From F23-B02 sp963640555 (lineage in GTDB: Bacteria > Bacillota > Clostridia > Oscillospirales > Oscillospiraceae), in assembly GCA_963640555.1 (NCBI GenBank), contig CAVHZB010000027.1, forward strand, positions 1 to 20,777: DNA of 20,777 nucleotides, in the 5' to 3' direction. The first letter of the stretch is position 1, and every line of letters begins with the position of its first letter. Position numbers and translations under genes: made by a program. The notes under the pieces were generated by a model, which had not been told where the DNA came from, searched no databases, and saw only the letters and a list, made by a program, of their open reading frames with translations. Positions 7,025 through 14,413 of this stretch are shown piece after piece.

Positions 7025-9856
7025 TTAAAGCATCTTTTTAAGAAACTGCCCCGTATAGCTCTCGGGAGTCGCCGCACACTGCTCGGGAGTACCCGCAAAC
7101 ACAAGCGTTCCGCCGCCGTCGCCGCCCTCGGGTCCGAGGTCGATGATATAATCGGCGGTTTTTATAACATCAAGGTTATGCTCTATTATTACCACAGTGT
7201 TTCCGGCATCGGCAAGCCTTCCGATAATATGAAGCAGCTTATGGACATCCGCCATGTGAAGTCCGGTCGTCGGCTCATCGAGGATATACACCGTTGAGCC
7301 GGTGCTGCGGCGCGAAAGCTCGGCAGCGAGCTTTACTCTCTGCGCCTCGCCGCCGGACAGCGTTGTGCTCGACTGTCCGAGGCGGACATACCCGAGTCCT
7401 ACATCATACAATGTGTCAAGCTTGGTCTTGAGCTTAGGCAGGTTCTCAAAGAAAGTGCATGCCTCCTCAACAGTCATTTCAAGAATATCACTTATATTTC
7501 TGCCCTTATAACGCACCTCGAGCGTTTCTCTGTTATAGCGCTTGCCCCTGCACACCTCGCAGGGCACATAGACATCCGGCAGAAAGTGCATTTCTATCTT
7601 CTGCACTCCGTCACCCTTGCAGGCCTCGCAGCGTCCGCCCTTGACATTGAAGGAAAATCTTCCGGAGTTATAGCCGCGGAGCCTTGCATCCTCGGTCGAG
7701 GCAAACAGCTCTCTTATATCGTTAAACAGTCCCGTGTAGGTCGCCGGGTTTGACCGCGGTGTTCTTCCGATAGGACTCTGGTCGATGTCTATGACCTTGT
7801 CTATATCGTCGATGCCGCTTATACCAGCGCATTTCCCGGGCTTTACCTTTGCTCTGTTTTTCTTCTGGGCAAGGCTCTTGTAGAGTATCTCGTTTACGAG
7901 GCTTGATTTTCCGCTGCCTGATACGCCGGTAACGCAGGTCACAACGCCCTTGGGTATATTAACATCTATGCCCTTGAGGTTATGCTCGGCTGCGCCGTGG
8001 ATCGCGATAAAGCCCTTATCGGTGCTCCGCCTCTGTGCCGGCACTGGGATCCTTCGTCTGCCGCTGAGGTACTGCCCCGTGAGCGAGTCCTGACAGGCAC
8101 ATATATCTCCGACGCTTCCGGCACACACGACATTGCCGCCATGCACTCCAGCTCCGGGACCTATATCGACTATATAGTCGGCGGCGCGCATGGTATCCTC
8201 ATCGTGTTCGACAACGATAAGCGTGTTGCCGAGATCGCGCAGATCCATGAGCGTTTTCAGGAGCTTTTCGTTATCGCGCTGGTGCAGGCCGATGCTCGGC
8301 TCATCGAGGATATACAGCACACCCGTGAGTGATGCGCCTATCTGCGTTGCGAGCCTTATGCGCTGGCTTTCGCCGCCGGACAGCGTTGCAGCACCGCGCG
8401 ACAGGCTCAGATATTGAAGCCCGACATTTTTAAGGAAGCCGAGCCGTGCCTTTATCTCCTTGATTATCCTGTCGGCAATTATCCGCTCTTTTTCGCTCAA
8501 CTCAAGTCCGTCAATGAAATCCATAGCCTCGATAACCGACATATCACCCATCCGTGCAATGTTTATGCCGCCGACGGTAACGGCAAGAGCCTCCTTGCGA
8601 AGCCGCTGACCGCCGCAGTCGGGGCACACGACCTCGGACATACACTCCTCTATCTCCGCACGCATTGCCGGACTTTGCGTTTCGTAGTACCTGCGCTCGA
8701 GATTTTTGCATATTCCTTCGAACGGGCGCGAGAATTTGCCCGCAAACGAGCTGTTTTTGCGCTCTCTTTCGTATGTCAGGTCAAGCGGCTCGCCCTTCGT
8801 ACCGTAAAGGAGGATATCTTTGACGCCCTTAGGGAGGTCGCATACGGGCGTGTCGAGCGTAAACCCGTATTTTTCGGCAAGAGCATTGTAGTACATCGCG
8901 GCGATGGAGTCGGCACCCCAGCCCCAGCCGGTGGCATTTATCGCGCCTTGCGATATGCTCAGACTGTCATCCGGAATTATGAGCTCCGGGTCTATAAGAA
9001 GCTGCATACCGAGTCCGTCGCACTTGGGGCACGCTCCGTAAGGCGTGTTGAAAGAAAACATTCGCGGTGTGAGCTCCTCAATGGATACGCCGCAGTCCGG
9101 GCAGGCGTAATTCTGCGAAAACAGCATCTGCCGGTTCTCGCCGACTATATCCGCAACGACAAGTCCGTTTGCCAGAGCCGCCGCAGTTTCAACGGAGTCG
9201 GCAAGCCGTCGGGATATCCCGTCTTTTACGGCGATCCTGTCAACAACGATCTCTATCGTATGCTTTTTATTCTTATCAAGCTTTATATCCTCGCTGAGCT
9301 CGTACATGCTGCCGTCTACCCGGACACGGACATAGCCGGAGCGGCGGGCATCCTCAAACACCTTTACATACTCTCCCTTGCGTGCACGCACGACAGGTGC
9401 AAGTATCATGAGCTTTGTACCATTCGGCAGCAGCATAAGCTGGTCGATTATCTGGTCAACGGTCTGCTGCCGTATCTCCTTACCGCACTTGGGACAGTGC
9501 GGCTTGCCTATGCGGGCCCAGAGAAGGCGCATGTAGTCATATATCTCGGTCACTGTGCCGACGGTGGAGCGCGGGTTGCGTGAGCCGGTTTTCTGGTCGA
9601 TGGATATTGCCGGAGAAAGTCCCTGAATATAGTCAAGATCCGGCTTGTCCATCTGCCCGAGAAACTGGCGGGCATACGATGACAGGCTCTCGACATACCT
9701 GCGCTGTCCCTCGGCATAGATGGTGTCAAACGCAAGGCTCGATTTGCCGCTGCCGGAAACGCCGGTCATAACGATGAGCTTATTGCGGGGTATCTCAATG
9801 TCTATATTCTTAAGGTTATTGGCTCTTGCACCCTTGATTTTGATATAATCAGTCAT
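7025..9856 (-). CDS. uvrA: Excinuclease ABC subunit A (UvrA)
   Basis: 943 residues, full length. UvrA is the damage-sensing ATPase of nucleotide excision repair; as a dimer it loads UvrB on bulky lesions. Two ABC ATPase modules are visible: Walker A GVSGSGKSS at about 32-40 and again at about 642-651, each with an ABC signature (LSGGESQRIRLA and LSGGEAQRVKLA) and Walker B ending in ILDEP. Zinc modules are present as CPKCG (about 121), CPDCG/CPKCDG (about 253-283) and the damage-recognition finger CEACKGDG to CEVCRGKRYN. The ATG overlaps the ybaK stop by eight bases. The uvrB and uvrC genes are not in the window. Damage-response control is possible, but I see no clear LexA/DinR box at the operon promoter. 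Confidence 0.98.
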   Translation of the reverse strand: MTDYIKIKGARANNLKNIDIEIPRNKLIVMTGVSGSGKSSLAFDTIYAEGQRRYVESLSSYARQFLGQMDKPDLDYIQGLSPAISIDQKTGSRNPRSTVGTVTEIYDYMRLLWARIGKPHCPKCGKEIRQQTVDQIIDQLMLLPNGTKLMILAPVVRARKGEYVKVFEDARRSGYVRVRVDGSMYELSEDIKLDKNKKHTIEIVVDRIAVKDGISRRLADSVETAAALANGLVVADIVGENRQMLFSQNYACPDCGVSIEELTPRMFSFNTPYGACPKCDGLGMQLLIDPELIIPDDSLSISQGAINATGWGWGADSIAAMYYNALAEKYGFTLDTPVCDLPKGVKDILLYGTKGEPLDLTYERERKNSSFAGKFSRPFEGICKNLERRYYETQSPAMRAEIEECMSEVVCPDCGGQRLRKEALAVTVGGINIARMGDMSVIEAMDFIDGLELSEKERIIADRIIKEIKARLGFLKNVGLQYLSLSRGAATLSGGESQRIRLATQIGASLTGVLYILDEPSIGLHQRDNEKLLKTLMDLRDLGNTLIVVEHDEDTMRAADYIVDIGPGAGVHGGNVVCAGSVGDICACQDSLTGQYLSGRRRIPVPAQRRSTDKGFIAIHGAAEHNLKGIDVNIPKGVVTCVTGVSGSGKSSLVNEILYKSLAQKKNRAKVKPGKCAGISGIDDIDKVIDIDQSPIGRTPRSNPATYTGLFNDIRELFASTEDARLRGYNSGRFSFNVKGGRCEACKGDGVQKIEMHFLPDVYVPCEVCRGKRYNRETLEVRYKGRNISDILEMTVEEACTFFENLPKLKTKLDTLYDVGLGYVRLGQSSTTLSGGEAQRVKLAAELSRRSTGSTVYILDEPTTGLHMADVHKLLHIIGRLADAGNTVVIIEHNLDVIKTADYIIDLGPEGGDGGGTLVFAGTPEQCAATPESYTGQFLKKML

Positions 9857-10334
9857 TTTCGCTTACCAGCTCTGCAAAATTTGCGCGCACCAGCTTTGCC
9901 AGTTCCTCCGGCGAGAGCTCGACCTGATACCCGATCTTTCCGGCGCTGACTATCACGGTCGGGTAATTAAGCGCGCTTTTATCTATAAATGTCTTATACT
10001 GCTTTTTCATGCCTATCGGCGAGCAGCCGCCGCGCACATATCCCGTCAGGGCGTTTATCTCGCTGACATGAATCATTGCTATCGACTTCTCTCCCGCCGC
10101 CTTCGCCGCTTTTTTGAGATCGAGCTCTCCGGTAACGGGCACATCGAAAACATATACCGTTTTGCTCGCACCGCGTGCTACGAGGGTCTTGAAAACCTGC
10201 CCCGGCTCCTGTCCGCAAAGCTTTGCGACAGTAACTCCGTCCACGGCATCTTCACCGTGCGGGTACTCATGCGGTGTATAGCTGACCTTCTTCTGTTCAA
10301 GAAAGCGCATAACATTGGTTTTCTGTTCTTTCAT
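9849..10334 (-). CDS. ybaK: YbaK/EbsC-type aminoacyl-tRNA deacylase
   Basis: 161 residues, the usual size. The YbaK family removes mischarged Cys from tRNA(Pro), acting in trans to editing by prolyl-tRNA synthetase. The sequence shows the conserved VFKTLVARG segment with the key lysine at residue 49, the SEINALTGYVRGGCSPIGMKK segment that shapes the pocket, and the final strand VSAGKIGYQVELSPEEL. It starts at ATG with GGGGGAG upstream and is the first gene of the operon, with a strong promoter. The last eight bases overlap uvrA. The link between tRNA editing and DNA repair is probably only positional. ProX or another YbaK-like specificity cannot be excluded. Confidence 0.92.
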   Translation of the reverse strand: MKEQKTNVMRFLEQKKVSYTPHEYPHGEDAVDGVTVAKLCGQEPGQVFKTLVARGASKTVYVFDVPVTGELDLKKAAKAAGEKSIAMIHVSEINALTGYVRGGCSPIGMKKQYKTFIDKSALNYPTVIVSAGKIGYQVELSPEELAKLVRANFAELVSEND

Positions 10335-10365
10335 ATCGACTCCCCCACACTGTGCATAATAGAAT

Positions 10366-10394
10366 ATTATACCTCAAAAACGTCCGTTTTTCAA
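10366..10394 (-). promoter_or_regulatory. Promoter of the ybaK-uvrA-recD2-comF-mreB operon
   Basis: On the - strand, TTGAAA (10394-10389) and a consensus TATAAT (10371-10366) stand 17 bases apart. It is the only strong promoter seen ahead of the chain of minus-strand genes, so it probably drives all six. Confidence 0.85.
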
Positions 10395-10402
10395 TACAAA
10401 AA

Positions 10403-10426
10403 GGACTCCCGAAATATCGGAAGTCC
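10403..10426 (-). terminator. Intrinsic terminator of the TetR-type regulator gene
   Basis: Read on the - strand, GGACT-T-CCGA and TCGG-G-AGTCC pair around a four-base loop with one internal mismatch, and TTTTT follows at once. It lies 20 bases after the regulator stop and just before the -35 of the ybaK promoter. Confidence 0.85.
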
Positions 10427-10446
10427 AAATTCCATTTTGATCAATA

Positions 10447-11004
10447 TCAGTCCTTCTGAAATCTTGCCAGCAGATTTTCCGTGCTGCCGTCAAGTATCCT
10501 GATATACCGCTCGGTATCGTGCTCATCAAGCTTCGGCATACCCATGTCAAACCACTGTGAGATCCAGCCGATTGCTGCGTTTACATAGAAATCACACACA
10601 AATTCCAGATCAGACCATTCGATATTTTTGCCCTCTGCGCAGATGACCGCAAAGCTGTGCACACAATAGTGCAGCCGGCCCTTGAAATATCTGAGCAGGT
10701 ACGCACGGTTCTGCGAATTGAATATGTTCAGGACAAAGGTGCGGTTATCCATGAGATACTGGAACCACTCTATAACATTCTCACGCCACTTATCATAATA
10801 GATCTCATGCGGGAGAGCCTTATTCGTATCCTCCTCGAACACCCACTCAAGCAGATCGTAAACATCGTCAAAGTGATAGTAAAAGGTCTGCCTGTTAACG
10901 CCGCATTCCTCGACAAGATCCTTGACCGTTATCTTATCTATAGGCTTTACGGACAGCATTTTTTTTAAAGCATTTCCCAATGCCTCTTTTGTTGAGCTTG
11001 CCAT
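10447..11004 (-). CDS. TetR/AcrR family transcriptional regulator
   Basis: 185 residues from the ATG at 11004, which has AGAGAGG at good spacing. An in-frame TTG seven codons upstream has no ribosome binding site. The N-terminal helix-turn-helix is clear: KITVKDLVEECGVNRQTFYYHFDD at about residues 24-47, the classic TetR recognition helix. The C-terminal half (NRTFVLNIFNSQNRAYLLRYF and the later WISQWFDMGMP) resembles the TetR_C_8/DhaS-like ligand domain. The gene is divergent from gluQ. Its promoter holds a palindrome between the -35 and -10, which suggests autorepression. The inducer and other targets are unknown, and gluQ is not an obvious target. Confidence 0.93.
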   Translation of the reverse strand: MASSTKEALGNALKKMLSVKPIDKITVKDLVEECGVNRQTFYYHFDDVYDLLEWVFEEDTNKALPHEIYYDKWRENVIEWFQYLMDNRTFVLNIFNSQNRAYLLRYFKGRLHYCVHSFAVICAEGKNIEWSDLEFVCDFYVNAAIGWISQWFDMGMPKLDEHDTERYIRILDGSTENLLARFQKD

Positions 11005-11071
11005 ATCTATTACCTCTCTTGCCAATATGACCGGCGGGCGACCGTGCTGCAGCTTCCGTCAGTCATAGCAT

Positions 11072-11101
11072 ATTATTTGTTATAACTATATCATATGTCA
11101 A
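11072..11101 (-). promoter_or_regulatory. TetR-type regulator promoter with probable operator
   Basis: On the - strand, TTGACA (11101-11096) is separated by 18 bases from AATAAT (11077-11072). The palindrome GTTATAAC (11079-11086) lies in the spacer beside the -10, the usual place for a TetR-family autorepression site. The boxes are good; the operator is inferred from position and symmetry. Confidence 0.55.
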
Positions 11102-11184
11102 ACGAAAATGGTAGCTTTATATTTAATTTTTTCTCGAAATATGTTTAAATATAAGCATATATGATCGCACATGGGGTGATGCTG

Positions 11185-12081
11185 ATGAGAAATTTCAATC
11201 ACAAGGTAGGCCGATACGCTCCGAGTCCGAGCGGGATCATGCATTTAGGAAACCTCGCCTCGTGTCTGCTGACATGGCTTGATATGAGAAGGCTCGGCGG
11301 CAGACTCATATTCCGTATGGAGGATCTTGACCCCGACAGGAGCCGTCCGGAATATGCAGAGAGCATTGCCGCCGCCCTGTCCGTACTCGGTCTCGGCTGG
11401 GACGAGGGCTATCCCGACCGCGGGTATTCTCAGAGTGAAAGGACACCGCTTTATGAGGATATATTCGATATGCTCCTGCACCGCGATATGCTCTATCCGT
11501 GCTATTGCAGCCGGAGCAGCCGGCTTGCTCACAGCGAAAAATGCCGGTGCCGCGAGCTTAGCCGTATACAGCGGCAGGAGCTCGACAGGCAGGGCAGAAG
11601 ATGTGCGTGGAAGATAAAGGTGCCGGATAAGTGCATAAGCTTTACCGACGGGCATTACGGAAGCTTCACGGAAAATATTGCGGATTCGGGGGATTTTATC
11701 ATAAGGCGCTCTGACGGTGTTTTCGCCTATCAGCTCGCCGTTTCGTTTGACGACATGGCAATGGGCATTGACCGAGTCGTGCGCGGGCGCGACATTCTTC
11801 CGTCAACGGCGCGGCAGATATGGCTCATCTCGGAGCTTGGCGGAAAAGCGCCGGAATATTGTCACGCTCCCCTGCTCATTACCGGCAGTGAGCGCAAGCT
11901 GTCAAAGCGCTTCGGCGACCTCGGCACGGACAGACTCCTCGAAAGATATTCTCCTGAGGAGCTTATCGGGTATCTCGGTGCGCTGCTCGGCATATCAGGC
12001 GGTTCCCCCGTGAGCGCGGATGAGCTTATCGGCGGCTTTGACTGGAGCATAGTCACAAAAAACGATATTCTTATAGAATGA
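11185..12081 (+). CDS. gluQ: Glutamyl-Q tRNA(Asp) synthetase (GluQRS)
   Basis: 298 residues from the ATG at 11185, which follows GGGGTGAT; an in-frame ATG at 11161 lacks any ribosome binding site. This class I synthetase paralogue lacks the anticodon-binding domain. It attaches glutamate to the queuosine at position 34 of tRNA(Asp). The Rossmann signature RYAPSPSGIMHLGN (10-23) carries HLGN as the HIGH motif. The second signature is KLSKR (238-242), a form of KMSKS. The zinc-binding cluster C106-x-C108 and C120-x-C122 is typical of GluQRS, as is the length of about 300; full glutamyl-tRNA synthetases are about 480. It is a single-gene unit, divergent from the TetR-type gene, and its stop codon is part of the terminator stem. 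No convincing promoter boxes are visible for it. Confidence 0.9.
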   Translation: MRNFNHKVGRYAPSPSGIMHLGNLASCLLTWLDMRRLGGRLIFRMEDLDPDRSRPEYAESIAAALSVLGLGWDEGYPDRGYSQSERTPLYEDIFDMLLHRDMLYPCYCSRSSRLAHSEKCRCRELSRIQRQELDRQGRRCAWKIKVPDKCISFTDGHYGSFTENIADSGDFIIRRSDGVFAYQLAVSFDDMAMGIDRVVRGRDILPSTARQIWLISELGGKAPEYCHAPLLITGSERKLSKRFGDLGTDRLLERYSPEELIGYLGALLGISGGSPVSADELIGGFDWSIVTKNDILIE

Positions 12082-12106
12082 ACCGGCGGTTGACCGCCGG
12101 TTCATT
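12077..12106. terminator. Strong hairpin terminator at the end of gluQ
   Basis: A 13-bp perfect stem (12077-12089 with 12094-12106) has a four-base loop TTGA and a very GC-rich core. It includes the gluQ stop codon. The T-run after it is poor (ATTTC), so release may rely on the repeat hairpin that follows directly. Confidence 0.7.
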
Positions 12107-12162
12107 TCAGCGCGCAAAAAAGTCTGAGACTTTTTTGCACGCTGAAAAAACGCCACATTTTT
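12106..12162. repeat. 57-base dispersed hairpin repeat, copy A
   Basis: A hairpin with 19-base arms (12106-12124 and 12128-12146, one C/A mismatch, loop TGA) is followed by the tail AAACGCCACATTTTT. It matches copy B at 20682-20738 in 53 of 57 positions. Both are in the same orientation and next to terminator-like hairpins. The tail ends inside the stop codon of prfC. Each arm holds a run of six A or T, so it may also act as a terminator in both directions. Confidence 0.85.
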
Positions 12163-13753
12163 AATCTCTGTTAAATTCGCGGAGCCTGAGCTCCGGATTT
12201 TTGGTCAGTGCCCAGTTCACACACCATTCCGAGGTAAACAGCAGAAGATTGTTGCCCTTAAAATCCTGTACCCACTTAGTATCGCTCGTGAGATTGAGGT
12301 CGTTGGGGTTAATGTCCTCGTTTTCTATCCATCGCACGACCTCATAAGGCATGCTGCGGCGGCGGACATCAACGCCGTACTCGTTCTTGAGCCTGTACTC
12401 AAGCACCTCAAGCTGGAGTATACCCACAACTCCGACGATTATCTCCTCAACACCGGTGTAGGGCTCGTGGAATATCTGTATGGCACCCTCCTGTGCTATC
12501 TGCATTATTCCCTTTTCAAACTGCTTGCGCTTCATTGTATCTATTCGCTCAACACCGGCGAATATCTCCGGTGCGAAGGTCGGTATGCCTTCAAACTCGA
12601 TCTTCATGTTCTTATCACATATCGTATCGCCGATGGAGAATATACCGGGGTCAAAAACGCCGATAATATCGCCGGCATACGCCTCGTTTATTATCGCGCG
12701 CTCCTGAGCCATGAGCTGCTGCGGCTGCGCAAGGCGTATCGGCTTTCCGCCCTGCATATGATAATACTCCTTATCGCGCTCAAACCTTCCGGAGCAGATA
12801 CGCATAAACGCGATGCGGTCACGGTGAGCCTTGTTCATATTCGCTTGAATTTTAAATACAAATGCAGAGAACCTGTCACAGAGCGGATCAATTGTCTCAT
12901 CGCCGGCTTTGCGCGGCAGCGGCGGCATCGTCATATCAAGGAAGCTCTCCAAAAAAGGCTCTATACCGAAGTTGTTGAGTGCAGAGCCGAAGAACACGGG
13001 GCTGAGCTTGCCGTCGCGCACAAGGTTAATGTCAAACTCATAGCCCGCGCCGTCGAGCAGCTCGACATCATCGCACAGCGTGCCGCGCAGCTTTGGTCCT
13101 ATGAGCTCATCAAGCGTATCCGTGTCGTCAAGGCCGCACTCGATGGCCTTTATCTTGTCCTGACCGCGGTGAAACTCGCTGAAGGCGAGTATCTCACGCT
13201 TTTCTCGGTCGTAAACGCCCTTGAAGTCTATACCGCAGCCGATGGGCCAGTTCATGGGATAGGTGCCGATGCCGAACTCCTGTTCGAGCTCCTCCATGAG
13301 GTCATACGGGCTCCTCGCCTCGCGATCGAGCTTATTTATGAAGGTAAAGATGGGTATATTGCGCATTGCGCATATCTTAAAGAGCTTGCGCGTCTGTGGC
13401 TCAATGCCCTTAGCGGCGTCTATGACCATAACGGCGCTGTCTGCTGCCATGAGGGTACGGTAGGTATCCTCGGAAAAGTCCTGATGTCCGGGAGTATCCA
13501 ATATATTTATGCAGTAGCCGTTATACTCGAACTGCATGACCGATGAGCTTATTGATATACCGCGCTGCTTTTCAAGCTCCATCCAGTCGGACACAGCGTG
13601 GCGCGCCGTAGCCTTTCCCTTTACAGATCCCGCAAGCTGTATAGCTCCGCCGTAAAGCAAAAGCTTTTCGGTAAGTGTCGTTTTGCCGGCGTCAGGGTGC
13701 GATATAATTGCAAAGGTCCTGCGCCGCTGTATCTCCTTTATCATATCTGACAT
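12161..13753 (-). CDS. prfC: Peptide chain release factor 3 (RF3)
   Basis: 530 residues, a typical RF3. This translational GTPase recycles RF1 and RF2 from the ribosome after peptide release and supports quality control. The G-domain motifs are SHPDAGKTTL (P-loop, 19-28), DTPGHQDFSEDTYR (about 82-95) and NKLD (about 138-141). RF3-type features include RRRTFAIISHPDAG at the start and MTMPPLPRKA and VGVVGILQLEVLEYRLKNEY later, which separate it from EF-G and TypA. The ATG at 13753 has GGAGAG at good spacing. It is a single gene; its stop codon overlaps the end of repeat copy A by two bases. Confidence 0.97.
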   Translation of the reverse strand: MSDMIKEIQRRRTFAIISHPDAGKTTLTEKLLLYGGAIQLAGSVKGKATARHAVSDWMELEKQRGISISSSVMQFEYNGYCINILDTPGHQDFSEDTYRTLMAADSAVMVIDAAKGIEPQTRKLFKICAMRNIPIFTFINKLDREARSPYDLMEELEQEFGIGTYPMNWPIGCGIDFKGVYDREKREILAFSEFHRGQDKIKAIECGLDDTDTLDELIGPKLRGTLCDDVELLDGAGYEFDINLVRDGKLSPVFFGSALNNFGIEPFLESFLDMTMPPLPRKAGDETIDPLCDRFSAFVFKIQANMNKAHRDRIAFMRICSGRFERDKEYYHMQGGKPIRLAQPQQLMAQERAIINEAYAGDIIGVFDPGIFSIGDTICDKNMKIEFEGIPTFAPEIFAGVERIDTMKRKQFEKGIMQIAQEGAIQIFHEPYTGVEEIIVGVVGILQLEVLEYRLKNEYGVDVRRRSMPYEVVRWIENEDINPNDLNLTSDTKWVQDFKGNNLLLFTSEWCVNWALTKNPELRLREFNRD

Positions 13754-13791
13754 GTGCTTCTCTCCATGTAAAAAATAACTCAGTTTGATAT

Positions 13792-13800
13792 ATTATCACA
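13792..13800 (-). promoter_or_regulatory. Extended -10 promoter of prfC
   Basis: On the - strand TGTGATAAT forms a TGn extended -10 with a five-of-six GATAAT box. It lies about 38 bases before the prfC start. The -35 is weak. Confidence 0.55.
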
Positions 13801-13843
13801 ACTACAGCGCAAAAGCAAAGATTTTAGTAAGAGCAAAAGGAAA

Positions 13844-13865
13844 ACGCACCGCCTAAGCGGTACGT
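13844..13865 (-). terminator. Terminator of the RseC-like gene
   Basis: On the - strand, ACGTACCGC and GCGGTGCGT pair (one T-G wobble) around TTAG, followed by TTTTCCTTTT. It starts 13 bases after the stop of the RseC-like gene. Confidence 0.8.
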
Positions 13866-13877
13866 TCCCCTCTTTTC

Positions 13878-14294
13878 TCATTCTTTCTCTATGACTCTCA
13901 CTATCTTAGTAGGCGTGGGATCCGCCTTATACCTTGCTTTACTGATGACCATGGCTATGATGACTCCGACTGCCGCCGCTGCAAACGCCGTTATTATGCA
14001 GGTGCCTTCGCTCAGCGACAGCGCCGCCGCTGCCATATATCCGGCAAAGAGCAGGACTATAGGCAGCACATATATCGCAAGCGCCCCGCGGAAGACTCCC
14101 ATGGTCGGGGTCTCTATCATAACATGCTGACCCCTCGATGCACCGATGGGGTTTTGAACCACAGATTTCATAAGGCTTTCATACCTGCACTCGCCGCAGC
14201 TGCCGCAATCTCCACCGCATACGCCGAGGCGCTCGACAACGACCTCAGCCAGTCCGTCGTCTCTTATCTTTGTAATTATTGCTTCCTGAAGCAT
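13878..14294 (-). CDS. rseC: RseC/MucC-like membrane redox protein
   Basis: 138 residues. RseC takes part in keeping SoxR reduced in enterobacteria together with an Rnf-like (Rsx) complex; in Clostridia, homologues occur without SoxR and their job is unclear. The sequence shows the family pattern: a short beta domain, a four-cysteine cluster C26-x3-C30-x2-C33-x2-C36, a QNPIGASRGQHVMIE segment, two membrane helices (about 70-93 and 97-118) and a basic tail. I chose the ATG at 14294, which follows GGTGAT; a TTG at 14306 is in frame upstream. The gene is divergent from the hydrogenase-like sensor and its promoter overlaps that of the sensor, so the two may be jointly regulated. It has its own terminator. 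Confidence 0.85.
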   Translation of the reverse strand: MLQEAIITKIRDDGLAEVVVERLGVCGGDCGSCGECRYESLMKSVVQNPIGASRGQHVMIETPTMGVFRGALAIYVLPIVLLFAGYMAAAALSLSEGTCIITAFAAAAVGVIIAMVISKARYKADPTPTKIVRVIEKE

Positions 14295-14321
14295 CAGCAT
14301 CACCAATACACATTTTTATGC

Positions 14322-14350
14322 ATTATACACCCGTTTCCTCCTTGTAGCAA
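14322..14350 (-). promoter_or_regulatory. Promoter of the RseC-like gene
   Basis: On the - strand, TTGCTA (14350-14345) and consensus TATAAT (14327-14322) are 17 bases apart. The -35 overlaps the -35 position of the + strand promoter for the hydrogenase-like gene. Confidence 0.75.
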
Positions 14351-14370
14351 GCATATAATTATGATATACT
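14342..14370 (+). promoter_or_regulatory. Promoter of the hydrogenase-like/phosphatase operon
   Basis: TGATATACT (14362-14370) is an extended -10 with five of six matches in TATACT. TTGTAG at 14342-14347 is a weak -35 at 17-base spacing. It is back-to-back with the rseC promoter and shares bases 14345-14347 with its -35. AGGAGG precedes the ATG at 14414. Confidence 0.6.
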
Positions 14371-14413
14371 ACAAAATTGCAAAGTAAAGATAGAATAGCA
14401 GGAGGTATCTGTC

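Noticed and set aside
8414..9583. Open frame of 389 codons on the + strand
   Set aside because: It lies wholly inside uvrA on the other strand, its translation looks like no protein family, and no ribosome binding site precedes it.
11026..11160. Possible small gene or RNA in the AT-rich TetR-gluQ gap
   Set aside because: I find only the regulator promoter and the palindrome, with no start signal, no stable long stem and no terminator.
12467..13546. Open frame of 359 codons on the + strand
   Set aside because: It is antisense to prfC, whose GTPase motifs are intact; there is no start signal and no domain.
13844..13865. Possible riboswitch or leader ahead of prfC
   Set aside because: It lies upstream of the prfC -10 and reads as an intrinsic terminator of the RseC-like gene, with a T-run after the stem.
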